Source of the DNA: Trigonopsis variabilis
Lineage: Eukaryota; Ascomycota; Trigonopsidomycetes; Trigonopsidales; Trigonopsidaceae
Length of the DNA: 64,000 nucleotides
NCBI GenBank assembly: GCA_003707065.3
Contig: PPXM03000003.1
Span: 372,001 to 436,000 of the forward strand
Direction of reading: 5' to 3'
The notes under the pieces are model-generated. The model was not told where the DNA came from. It made no database searches and saw nothing but the letters and a program-made list of their open reading frames with translations. Of this stretch, positions 56,332 to 64,000 are shown in pieces; within the stretch, counting starts at the first letter, position 1, and every line of letters begins with the position of its first letter. The translations under genes and the position numbers were made by a program.

Positions 56332-57261
56332 ATGATGATCCGGCCAAAGGGGCCGAGTGGGTCGAGAATATATACGTCCTCTTGCAGGTCTTTTCACATA
56401 TCTAGCATCAACCGAGGCAAGCCTGGCTATTCTATCGTTCATCCTGTCCATCATACCATCCGATACAAAAAATTCCAGTTGTCTCCTAAGTGGAAGGCTT
56501 TGACTATTCCTAAAAGCGACATTCAATCCCATCGATGGAAACCAATGGATGTTTCTCCTAGTGCGGCTCGTGATCATTATGAAAATACGTTAAAGTCAGA
56601 CCTTTTGTTGGTGAATTACACACATCATGAAGAGCCTCCCAAACACCTTGCTTTACGGCCATGGTCGGGATCCTCTCCATATCACCTGAACCGACCAATG
56701 CGTCCTGCTCCTGGTATCAGTGGAAGACCTACCCCTAAATATCAGGTCCATGACTGGAGGGCAATTCCAGAATTAAAAGCCATCTACGTGTCTACCTATG
56801 TTCGAGGAGGTCTCGTACATCCAAAATTTGTACTCGAACCTACCGTTCTCTTACAGCAGATTACTGGAGTTGTTCCAAGACCCATTCATACAAAGACCCT
56901 TGCTCCTGATTGGAAAGTTAAGCCCGACAAGCTCATCGGTGCGCGATGTGAGTTGAAGGGTCTTCCAATGTATTCTTTCCTTTCTACTTTAGTCGATTTC
57001 GTCTTTCCCCGGTTACGAGATTGGCAAGGTATCCCAAACACGAGCGGCGACTCTTTAGGGAACATCTCCTTCGGTATGAGTGCTGAAATGGCTCGCCTTT
57101 TCCCGGAAATTGAGGCTGATGCCGATCTTTGGCCCAGATCCACGGGCATGAACATTTCGTTTGTCACAAGTGCTCAAACTGATGTTGAGGCTCGAACATT
57201 TCTATCCTCTCTGGGTCTCATCTTTGGTAAAGACCACGAGCGCCCTAAGCTTCCTAAATGA
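56332..57261 (+). CDS. MRPL7: Mitochondrial large-subunit ribosomal protein uL5m
   Basis: 309 residues, ATG at 56332 (a second ATG follows directly). The first 30 residues are Arg/Ser-rich without acids (RPKGPSGSRIYTSSCRSFHISS), a mitochondrial targeting sequence. The C-terminal half is the uL5 fold: QQITGVVPRPIHTK, GARCELKGLPMYSFLSTLVDFVFPRLRDWQGI, SLGNISFGM-AEMARLFPEIEADAD, and MNISFVTSAQTDVEARTFLSSLGLIF. The middle section (about 60-140) is the extension typical of fungal mitochondrial uL5. A possible upstream intron ending CTCTTGCAG is ruled out because the continued frame stops at once. Confidence 0.9.
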   Translation: MMIRPKGPSGSRIYTSSCRSFHISSINRGKPGYSIVHPVHHTIRYKKFQLSPKWKALTIPKSDIQSHRWKPMDVSPSAARDHYENTLKSDLLLVNYTHHEEPPKHLALRPWSGSSPYHLNRPMRPAPGISGRPTPKYQVHDWRAIPELKAIYVSTYVRGGLVHPKFVLEPTVLLQQITGVVPRPIHTKTLAPDWKVKPDKLIGARCELKGLPMYSFLSTLVDFVFPRLRDWQGIPNTSGDSLGNISFGMSAEMARLFPEIEADADLWPRSTGMNISFVTSAQTDVEARTFLSSLGLIFGKDHERPKLPK

Positions 57262-57381
57262 TTGCTTTTTTGTATATAGACTTACGATGCGATCCTGTAA
57301 TTATGATGTAGCCCTCCGTTTCTCATAGAAAATAACTCCCAGTAGATCCTAACTCCACCTCCCTCCAAACAATCCCTCTAT

Positions 57382-59905
57382 TCACTTTGCCCCGACGATT
57401 GGCCGTAGGAATGGATGACTCAAAAGGTCGGTTGCGCTCGGGCGCTTTTCATGGTCAACCTCAAAAGTTTGAAGCAGAAAAGACTGCCCCTCAGGAGTCA
57501 TTCCTTCAGGAACTGAAGGAGCGCAGGAACTTCCAATCTTGAAAATAGCTTGCATCTGACTAAATTCGGGAAAAGGGTGCGAGCCTGTAAACATCTCAAC
57601 CACCAGGCAGCCCAGGGACCATATATCTGCCTTTAATGTATATGAAGTCTGCTTGACCACCTCGGGTGCCATCCAATATACCGATCCCTGCATGGACGGC
57701 CGGCGACTCAAGCCATAAGAATGAAACTCGGTTTCAATCTTCTTTGAGATTCCGAAATCGCTGATTTTGATAACGCCTTTATTATCGACTAGGACATTAG
57801 CTCCTTTAATGTCGCGGTGAATGATTCCTTGATCATGCAGATATCTTAATCCTTGGAGGATTTGACGGATGAAATTCCTAATTAAGGGCTCTTCAAATGG
57901 CCCATAATTGTTCAGCAGACTTGCCACACTACCACCAGGAACATATTCGAGGAAAATATTCAAGTACTGACCGTCGTTATTGGAACCTCGATACTGGACA
58001 ATATTTTCATGTTCAAGCTTCTTGAGCAACTCAATTTCCCGGTGTAAAGCATCAATCATCGACTGCTTCCTGCTATCGGCTTGAACTACTCCAGAAGGTA
58101 GTTCGACTTGCTTCACGGCCATCAGCTCACCTGTCAAGGAGTTCAAGCCCAAGACAATAGAGCCAAAACTTCCTGAGCCAATCAGCGCACCTTTAATCCA
58201 TTTACTCGGCCCCGATAAATCATCCGGGTTAAGAAAGTCGTCGTCATCATATTCATCGTCACTCAATTCTTCTTCTAATATCAGTTGGGAGACATCGCTG
58301 GTGGTGCGCTCATGTGATTTGGGATTCATTTCATCTGCCTTTGTTCCTTTTATCGCTGAAATTTCAGACCCCTCTTTGTTCGCTTCATCATTTTCCTCAG
58401 ATGATTGTCGCAAGGTACTATCATCATCTATATCACCTGAATCTTGCGCCGCTGAGACAGTAGTACTGTATTTAGACAAACGGCTTGTCCGCTTGGCAGA
58501 AATTGCTCGTGGTATTCGCGGAGAGTTAGTGTCTATCCCTGGAGTTCGAGAAATACTTGCTCGAGATATGCTCGTTCTAGGACCGTTCCCAAGGGCAGAA
58601 TCGTTGGCATGAATCCATGCATCACCAATTGAGGAGTTTAGGCTTATGATACTCATTCTGACCGAAGATCTTCCACTCATCGAGAAGCGTTTTGACGACC
58701 TGATTGAATTTCGAACTGTCTGTTCCAAGACACCTCTTTCCTGGCCAGGGAAGTATTCGGCCAAATTGGACGAGATTAACTCTGAAGGCGGGCGTTGACC
58801 AAAGAAATTTCGAATGCGCTTGATTCGTGGTAACATTCCTGGGAAAAGTGATGATTCCTTACTAGGGCCTTCTTTGTCTTTATCCAGCGGAGATAGTGGT
58901 GAGGAAATCCGGCTTGGTTTCAGTTGGCGTCCGGCGTCGGGATCAGACAAGATCTGCCATGTGGCATATTCATCTTGGCCTGGTGCACTTCCCCCCCTAC
59001 ATAAGACGAGAAGATTATGATCTGGATGTTTCGGATCCCTACAGATATCCAACAGCTGAACATCACTGAGTTTTCGCGGGGACCCCGATTCCGAAAAGAC
59101 GTAAATTGACCATTGGTCAGGAGAGTCTCGAGCAAATCCAAATTTTCTACTTGCTCTCTTCCTAACTAGATCCGCATTATCAAGACAGTCTTCGACATAA
59201 ACGGATTTCCAGATGCCTCCTCTAGAGATAAAGCGAGCGTAATTTTGATTAGTAAGAGAGTCTGACGAAGCATTGGAATATTGGGCAGAGCCCTTATGGC
59301 TAGACCGTATGAAAGGAGAAAGGCAGTTCTCATCTAACACTTCTAAAGCTTTCTGGAAGGTCAGTACTCAATAAAAAACATCGCCTTACCAATAGATCTC
59401 GTGACTCGGACGGGCTCGCACATTTTTTCCGTAGAGCCTTAATGCCTACCATTAAGCGCACTCGGTCGCCGACCTTATTAATCTTCATTTCTTCAAGAAG
59501 CTCATAAGAGCAGTCTAGCAATGATTCGCCTGTGATGGCATTATCTTTCTTCGTCAGCGCGAGTTACTCTTCTCTCAACGAACCTTCGAAGACAGACGAA
59601 TATTTGGAAAAGTTTATATTGGTCAGCCACCTAGATACGTCTTGACTTGTCCAAGCACTGCGAAAATTAATATAAATTCGGCTGTCTTGTACTTACAGAA
59701 CATCTAATCGTACGTTCTGATCCACGTCAGGCACATTCAAGAAACTCCTATTGGTCTCCATCAAACTATCAGAAACAATCACTTCACTGCGGCCAAGTTG
59801 ATCAAGAATAGACCTGAATTCAAGAAATGAAACACGAGTTTGAGATCTAGGCCAGCGTCCGAGCTGCGGCAGGGTAAGCGATATCGTTACCGACCGACTA
59901 CCCAT
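57382..59905 (-). CDS. STE11: MAPKKK of the Ste11/Byr2 type (SAM-RA-kinase)
   Basis: Top kinase of the mating/osmotic MAPK cascade. Exons 59905-59697, 59657-59584, 59544-59390 and 59352-57382 (introns 39, 39, 37 nt) give 802 residues. The SAM domain at about 70-140 only appears after splicing (WTSQDVSRWLTNINFSKY, NAITGESLLDCSYELLEEM, GDRVRLMVGI); it binds the Ste50 adaptor in yeast. A Ras-association-type domain lies at about 190-262 (WKSVYVEDCLDNADLVRKRA ... NLLVLCRGG). A Ser-rich autoinhibitory linker follows, with acidic patch EEELSDDEYDDDD. Kinase at about 532-796: GSGSFGSIVLG, AVKQV, HRDIKGANVLV, DFGISK, APE and WSLGCLVVEM intact. Starts only 62 bp from TAF10. Confidence 0.93.
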
Positions 59906-59967
59906 CAGGACCAGACCGACAGGCACGAAAGTCGCGAGGACGAGGTCGACATCAAGAACTTGTGGAA
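59906..59967. promoter_or_regulatory. 62-bp head-to-head STE11/TAF10 gap
   Basis: The two start codons are separated by 62 bp, less than a normal core promoter plus leader, so at least one transcript must start inside the other gene's coding region or the STE11 start lies further in. Confidence 0.5.
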
Positions 59968-60651
59968 ATGCCGGCGAAGCGGACAAGAGAAGCCAAAGAA
60001 GAGCATGAAGATGGATTGAAGAAGCCAAAAGATGAGACCAATGAGGAAGGTGAAGAACGAGAAGAAGAAGGTGGAGGGAAAGAGGAAGAATTAGAAGATG
60101 TGGATGTTGATATGGATCTACACGATTTACAGGAGCCAGAGGAGAAAGAAGAGATGGTAGAACTGCCAGATGGATTGGAGGAAGATTTAGTATTGCCTGA
60201 ATTCTTAGAAGGAGGAGGTACAGAGAAAGACCGAACACTAAAGGAGTTTTTGAAATTGATGGACCACTATAGTCCGATCATTCCTGACCAGGTGACGGAT
60301 TATTATCTGATGAAGGCTGGATTTGAATGCAGCGATGTCAGGATCAAGCGGCTATTGGCGTTAGCTACGCAGAAGTTTGTGTCTGATATCGCCACCGATG
60401 CATATCAATATTCAAGAATCCGATCATCTAATAGCGTTGCGGCAGCTTCCTCGACATCGAACGCGGCGGCCTCGGGAATTGGCGTGAGAGCTAGTCGGAC
60501 AGGAGGGACTACTGCGGCAGTCACTGCCTCAGGGACTATTTCCGGGGTCAGCCAATCTGGGCAACCTAAAGTAACTCTTACAATGGAAGATTTATCGAGC
60601 GCTTTGGCAGAATACGGGGTCAACGTCAAAAGACCTGACTTTTACAGGTAA
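59968..60651 (+). CDS. TAF10: TBP-associated factor 10 (TFIID/SAGA subunit)
   Basis: 227 residues from ATG 59968 (an in-frame GTG six bases upstream is not used). A highly acidic Glu-rich N-terminus (residues 10-75) precedes the TAF10 histone fold: LKEFLKLMDHYSPIIPDQVTDYYL, GFECSDVRIKRLLALATQKFVSDIATDAYQYS, then, after an Ala/Ser/Thr-rich loop of about 60 residues, the last helix TLTMEDLSSALAEYGVNVKRPDFYR. The loop insertion within the fold is as in yeast Taf10. Partners with Taf3 or Taf8 in TFIID and Spt7 in SAGA. Confidence 0.94.
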   Translation: MPAKRTREAKEEHEDGLKKPKDETNEEGEEREEEGGGKEEELEDVDVDMDLHDLQEPEEKEEMVELPDGLEEDLVLPEFLEGGGTEKDRTLKEFLKLMDHYSPIIPDQVTDYYLMKAGFECSDVRIKRLLALATQKFVSDIATDAYQYSRIRSSNSVAAASSTSNAAASGIGVRASRTGGTTAAVTASGTISGVSQSGQPKVTLTMEDLSSALAEYGVNVKRPDFYR

Positions 60652-60847
60652 CTTGTATGATAGGATTGGTTTGCGTTATTGCGATGATAGTATTTATGAT
60701 ACAGAAGTTCGTTTCAGCATATAAATTAGACACTTTTATGTAAATCTTGCCGATATCTCGGACTCTACGTCCAAACCACTTACGAGGTGGTTACACGGCT
60801 TCACAAGGTCCACCAGTCAACGCAAAGTTTTAGTATATACAGTAGAA

Positions 60848-61212
60848 TCACTTTTTATTGGAAGCATTCTTGAGTGCTTGTGCTCTTGGGGTCGTTTTCG
60901 CTACAAAGTAATGCGTCGCCCTATGTTGAGGTCAGTACTAGAAAGAGAGCATCCGACTTACCGTTTCTTGGTATTCACAAAGTCGCCAAGCTTATAACCA
61001 ATCATATTTTGAGTAATCTCAATAGTCTCATAGGTTTTACCATTATGAACTGCGAATTTTAGACCTTTGAAATTGGGCAGGACGATTTGAGACCTGGCAT
61101 CGGTTTTGATCACAGGAGTCACTTGGCCAGGCTTTATTGTAGGAATCTTCAATGGCGTCAAATGAGGCCCTTTCCAAGCTGACCGAGACAGCGCAACTAG
61201 AGTTGATCTCAT
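60848..61212 (-). CDS. RSM19: Mitochondrial small-subunit ribosomal protein uS19m
   Basis: Exons 61212-60962 and 60920-60848 (41-nt intron, phase 2) give 107 residues. Start ATG 61212 gives MRSTLVALSRSAWKGPHL, with the uS19 opening RSAWKGPHL; a longer upstream frame to 61470 has no ATG-led family similarity and runs antisense to BCD1. Internal landmarks are SQIVLPNFKGLKFAVHNGKTYETIEITQNMIGYKLGDF, and the spliced tail NTKKRATHYFVAKTTPRAQ. It sits in the head of the mitoribosomal small subunit. Convergent with TAF10, divergent from BCD1 (165 bp). Confidence 0.94.
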
Positions 61213-61377
61213 GGGAGAAGTGATGAAAAGTGAGTGAGGTAGCGCTAAGCGTCGGGACGAGAGTGGTAGCACTACTAAAGTTCCACGAGCTAGCTTTTTT
61301 GTTTGACCTCCCTCTAATAGGCAAGAGAAAAGTCTTTTAAAGACATCTGGGTGAGACAGACATCCTCTTACAAGATC

Positions 61378-62253
61378 ATGGTGACTTGCCTGCTGTGTAA
61401 GAAAGCGGCCAAGTACAAATGTCCAGCTTGTGGGCGAGTCACTTGCAGCTTGGAATGCTCTAAACGGCACAAGAACGAGTTCCAGTGTACTGGAAAGATC
61501 GATGTTACGCAGTATAAACCCAAGGAAGCATTAATGGACCCTTTAAGTATCAACAGAGATTATAACTTTTTGGTTGGTTTAGATCGCCATGTTAAAAGGG
61601 CTCAAGTTCAACTTATACCGGAGAAAGGACGACGGAAGATGGATTTCACGGAGCGAAGAGGCGTTAAGATATATAATTTGCCGGCAAGAATGGAGCGAAG
61701 TCGAATGAATAGATCTGGATGGAATAAGCAACTGAAATGCTATTCCTGGACTGTCAAATGGATTAGGCACGATATAGATGATAGGTCTATTACGGATCTA
61801 TCTAAAGTGCCTGAGATACATTCCCTTAAAGAAGCCTTGCCTGAGAAATTATCAGTTGATGACGACCAGTCAATTGGCTATTTCATTGAAAAGGTCAAAA
61901 GCGCAGGCCCCAATATCATATTATCCTCCATTAATCCTAACCAGCCTTTAATGGAGATTTTGAGTGGGAAAACTGTGATAGAGTTCCCCAATATTCATCT
62001 TTTGTACAAAGTTGGTGGTGACTGGTATGTCCCAAAAGGATACCAAAGAGACCACAGTATTGAAGATTACTCCTCCTCATCTGGTTCCTCATCATATGAA
62101 TCCGAGTCAGACTCTGGAACATCCGAAGATGGCTCTGACCAGCCTTATCCTTCTAATTCTAATCATAAAAGTGACGACATGTCATCTTCTGACGACCAAC
62201 CTGAAGAGACATCCTCTAAAATCCAACCACTTGTTTACTATGAGTCCGAGTGA
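61378..62253 (+). CDS. BCD1: Box C/D snoRNA assembly protein Bcd1, zinc finger HIT
   Basis: Needed for early assembly and stability of box C/D snoRNPs. 291 residues from ATG 61378. The zf-HIT domain is at the very N-terminus: CLLCKKAAKYKCPACGRVTCSLECSKRHKNEFQC, with all eight cysteine/histidine ligands in place. The following region (KEALMDPLSINRDYNFL) and a basic block RRKMDFTERRGVKIYNLP plus GWNKQL match Bcd1. The C-terminal 70 residues are Ser/Asp/Glu-rich and disordered, with many CK2-type sites. Confidence 0.92.
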   Translation: MVTCLLCKKAAKYKCPACGRVTCSLECSKRHKNEFQCTGKIDVTQYKPKEALMDPLSINRDYNFLVGLDRHVKRAQVQLIPEKGRRKMDFTERRGVKIYNLPARMERSRMNRSGWNKQLKCYSWTVKWIRHDIDDRSITDLSKVPEIHSLKEALPEKLSVDDDQSIGYFIEKVKSAGPNIILSSINPNQPLMEILSGKTVIEFPNIHLLYKVGGDWYVPKGYQRDHSIEDYSSSSGSSSYESESDSGTSEDGSDQPYPSNSNHKSDDMSSSDDQPEETSSKIQPLVYYESE

Positions 62254-62698
62254 TCTAGCGTCCAGCTATAGTCCTCTCCGGAACTCGTCAATGAATTACA
62301 TTTATTGTGGCTCAGACTACTTCTCAAAGTAACTCCCCCGGGGCGGCTAGCGCATGATTAATTTATGCAGACATTTTGATTTGCTAAAAGAAAATCATAA
62401 ATCATAATTGTTTAGGTACCTTGTGCCGACTCACTCTGACCGTCCCTCGTCCCTCACTTCTTAAGGAATCGAGACATCCCTCATTCTCGATTTACAACAG
62501 CATGACTGCTCCATTGGACTATTTTAAACTGATTATATGCTCATTATATCATACGTTACCTCCTATTAAGTCGTAAAAGAGCAGCCTGGTAACTATGCAC
62601 TCGAAGGAAGCAGATATCTCCCAGCCTAGTTTGTAACGTTCCACCAAACGTACCTCTCATCTAGCTACTGTTTCTCCCTCATGCACTGATCAAAGCAA
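62254..62698. other. Intergenic, BCD1 to TBC-like gene
   Basis: 445 bp with a BCD1 3' UTR and the promoter of the following plus-strand gene. Nothing else seen. Confidence 0.4.
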
Positions 62699-64000
62699 AT
62701 GCTGTCTTTTCTAAGAAAAGGCCGTCAAGGTCTGGACGAAGCATCTGATACACCAAGGGAATCTAATGCACCATCAATAGCGGCGGATCCCTTGGTTGGC
62801 CCGACGCAAATTCTAGAGCCTCCTGAGACAGCGAGGCCTCCCAAGTCTCCAATAGCCAAATATATTGCTCCAAAGCGTCCCGCAGATACATTTTCTATAT
62901 CGAACGCATCTACAGATGATGATTTGCCGGGCGAGTTTGCTTCCAATGCCGCCGTACCTCAGTCAAGTCGACTATTTTCTGATTATGATGATGTGTTTGG
63001 CGCTTCTTCTTATTATGAGATCCCTGGAAACATCCATTTACTTTCAGATTCAGCTATAGATCATCTTCTTTCTCTACGGGGTCCAAGGCCGCTGATTCGT
63101 CAGTTGGCTTCAGACTTGGCTCATCAGGAGTCTCGATTGAATCTTATTTCTCAAAAATATCGCGAAAGAGAGAAAGCTTTAAAAGCACTGCTGGCAGAAT
63201 GTGGAGTAGGAGTGAGTGTAATTGATCGACGACTGTTGACAGTCGAGCAATCCAATAGGGTAATGGAATCAATGATTGCCGATGCAATGTCCTTAAGTCA
63301 AATTGATCACACTCCTTCTAGAAATTCAGCCTCAACTCCTCAGCGGCCTTCTTCCCCTCAGCCTACCGACACCATTCCATCCCCTAGTCCCGACGCGACT
63401 CCTGAACAAGCTGAAGCGAAATCCCCAGAAAAGCGTCAAAGTTGGCTATATTGGTGGTATGGCGATTCTCAGAGTATCTCAGATATTCCACAAAGCCAGG
63501 AGACTATGAAACCCAAATCTTCTTCCAAGTCACGCCCTGGGCTTGCTCAAAGAATAAGCTCGAGTTCAAGTGATCGGAAACGAAATGTTTCAGGATTACC
63601 GCCTCATGTAGTTGTATCCACGTCTGAGAGGCCTCGAACTTCCTCTATATCATCGACTGGCAGCGGCAACCAGTTCTCTCGAGCTAAATCGGCAGTTCAA
63701 GCCCTTCATCCAGAAGAATGGATTCCTCAGAGTATATTGGACCATATCCCGCAACAAGTCCACACGGTACTAAGCTCTCATGAACCTTCCACTGGACCAG
63801 TGGAACTCGGATCTATAGTTCCAGAAACCGACCGCCCTCCTACCCTCACTCAAATTCGGAAAGACCGTGAGCCTCAAAATAGTGAACACCTTTTAACAGA
63901 TCGTTTTGGCTTTATCCATGACCGCGATAGATTTAAACGAATGTCTCAGAACTACAATGACCGCAACTCTTGGCAGGACGAGACCCATGAACAGGTCCTT
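62699..64000 (+). CDS. Probable TBC-domain RabGAP, 5' part only
   Basis: ATG at 62699 and an open frame to the window edge give 434 residues without a stop. The first 150 residues are Pro/Ser-rich and disordered; a short helical segment follows at about 122-175 (LSLRGPRPLIRQLASDLAHQESRLNLISQKYRER). Near residue 240 is WLYWWYG. Close to the edge DHIPQQVHTVLSSHEPS and LLTDRFGFIHDRDRFKRM resemble the region just before the TBC domain in fungal Rab GTPase-activating proteins of the Gyp type, where LTDRFGFIYD is common. The catalytic domain itself would lie beyond 64000, so this is provisional. Confidence 0.5.
   Translation, partial: MLSFLRKGRQGLDEASDTPRESNAPSIAADPLVGPTQILEPPETARPPKSPIAKYIAPKRPADTFSISNASTDDDLPGEFASNAAVPQSSRLFSDYDDVFGASSYYEIPGNIHLLSDSAIDHLLSLRGPRPLIRQLASDLAHQESRLNLISQKYREREKALKALLAECGVGVSVIDRRLLTVEQSNRVMESMIADAMSLSQIDHTPSRNSASTPQRPSSPQPTDTIPSPSPDATPEQAEAKSPEKRQSWLYWWYGDSQSISDIPQSQETMKPKSSSKSRPGLAQRISSSSSDRKRNVSGLPPHVVVSTSERPRTSSISSTGSGNQFSRAKSAVQALHPEEWIPQSILDHIPQQVHTVLSSHEPSTGPVELGSIVPETDRPPTLTQIRKDREPQNSEHLLTDRFGFIHDRDRFKRMSQNYNDRNSWQDETHEQVL

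Noticed and set aside
59693-60238. 181-codon minus-strand open frame
   Set aside because: Its last 70 codons are the real first exon of STE11; the Leu-rich part is the antisense of the Glu-rich TAF10 N-terminus.
61213-61470. Longer N-terminus for the uS19m gene
   Set aside because: Sequence upstream of ATG 61212 is antisense to BCD1 and does not resemble a uS19 leader; MRSTLVALSRSAWKG is a good start.

Overview
The window is nuclear DNA of a filamentous or yeast-like fungus. Evidence for this: dense, mostly single-copy eukaryotic genes; spliceosomal introns with GT..AG ends and CTAAC/CTGAC/TACTAAT branch sites; and fungus-specific genes (arginine attenuator peptide leader on CPA1, Pik1, Slp1, Hri1, Loa1, Ste11 with SAM and RA domains, class II histone deacetylase with an Arb2 tail). 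Nearly all introns are 34-48 nt with a sharp mode at 37-39 nt. I cannot place it below kingdom level from the sequence alone; Dikarya is the most likely.

Layout. 1-5.9 kb: NmrA-like reductase (cut by the window edge), a MARVEL-type membrane protein, a kinesin-14. 5.9-8.5 kb: two acyltransferases back to back (tafazzin and Loa1/Vps66). 8.6-12.7 kb: an FMN-less diflavin-type reductase with a cysteine-rich head, and the ER SUN-domain protein Slp1. 13.1-18 kb: Pik1 phosphatidylinositol 4-kinase, an unknown protein, prefoldin 2 and Cmc2. 18.5-24.1 kb: CPA1 with its spliced attenuator peptide, Hri1, a Ser/Pro-rich unknown, and Arp1 of dynactin. 24.7-32.3 kb: ELL elongation factor, GAPDH with an outsize intron, Hda1-type deacetylase, then tRNA-Val(AAC). 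33.6-46.1 kb: GDP-mannose pyrophosphorylase, a Sna3-like PPxY proteolipid, an unknown, Mph1/FANCM helicase, an Edc1/PNRC-like decapping factor, Rbx1, prephenate dehydratase and CoA-pathway PPAT. 46.3-52 kb: Fun30/SMARCAD1 remodeller, Vma21, an F-box-like protein. 52-56.3 kb: a gene-poor stretch with only ATG-less open frames. 56.3-64 kb: mitochondrial uL5m, Ste11 MAPKKK, TAF10, mitochondrial uS19m, Bcd1 and the start of a probable TBC-domain RabGAP.

Many genes are in divergent pairs with short shared promoters (Pfd2/Cmc2 163 bp, Rsm19/Bcd1 165 bp, Ste11/TAF10 62 bp). Almost everything is core metabolism, chromatin, cytoskeleton or organelle biogenesis; there is no recognisable mobile element, secondary-metabolite cluster or CRISPR-like array. 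The most informative non-obvious element is the arginine attenuator uORF of CPA1, which only appears after two tiny introns are removed. I found no convincing wholly new multi-gene system; the best leads are the Cys-rich reductase, the donor-less intron in the mannose-1-phosphate guanyltransferase gene, and the paired acyltransferases.
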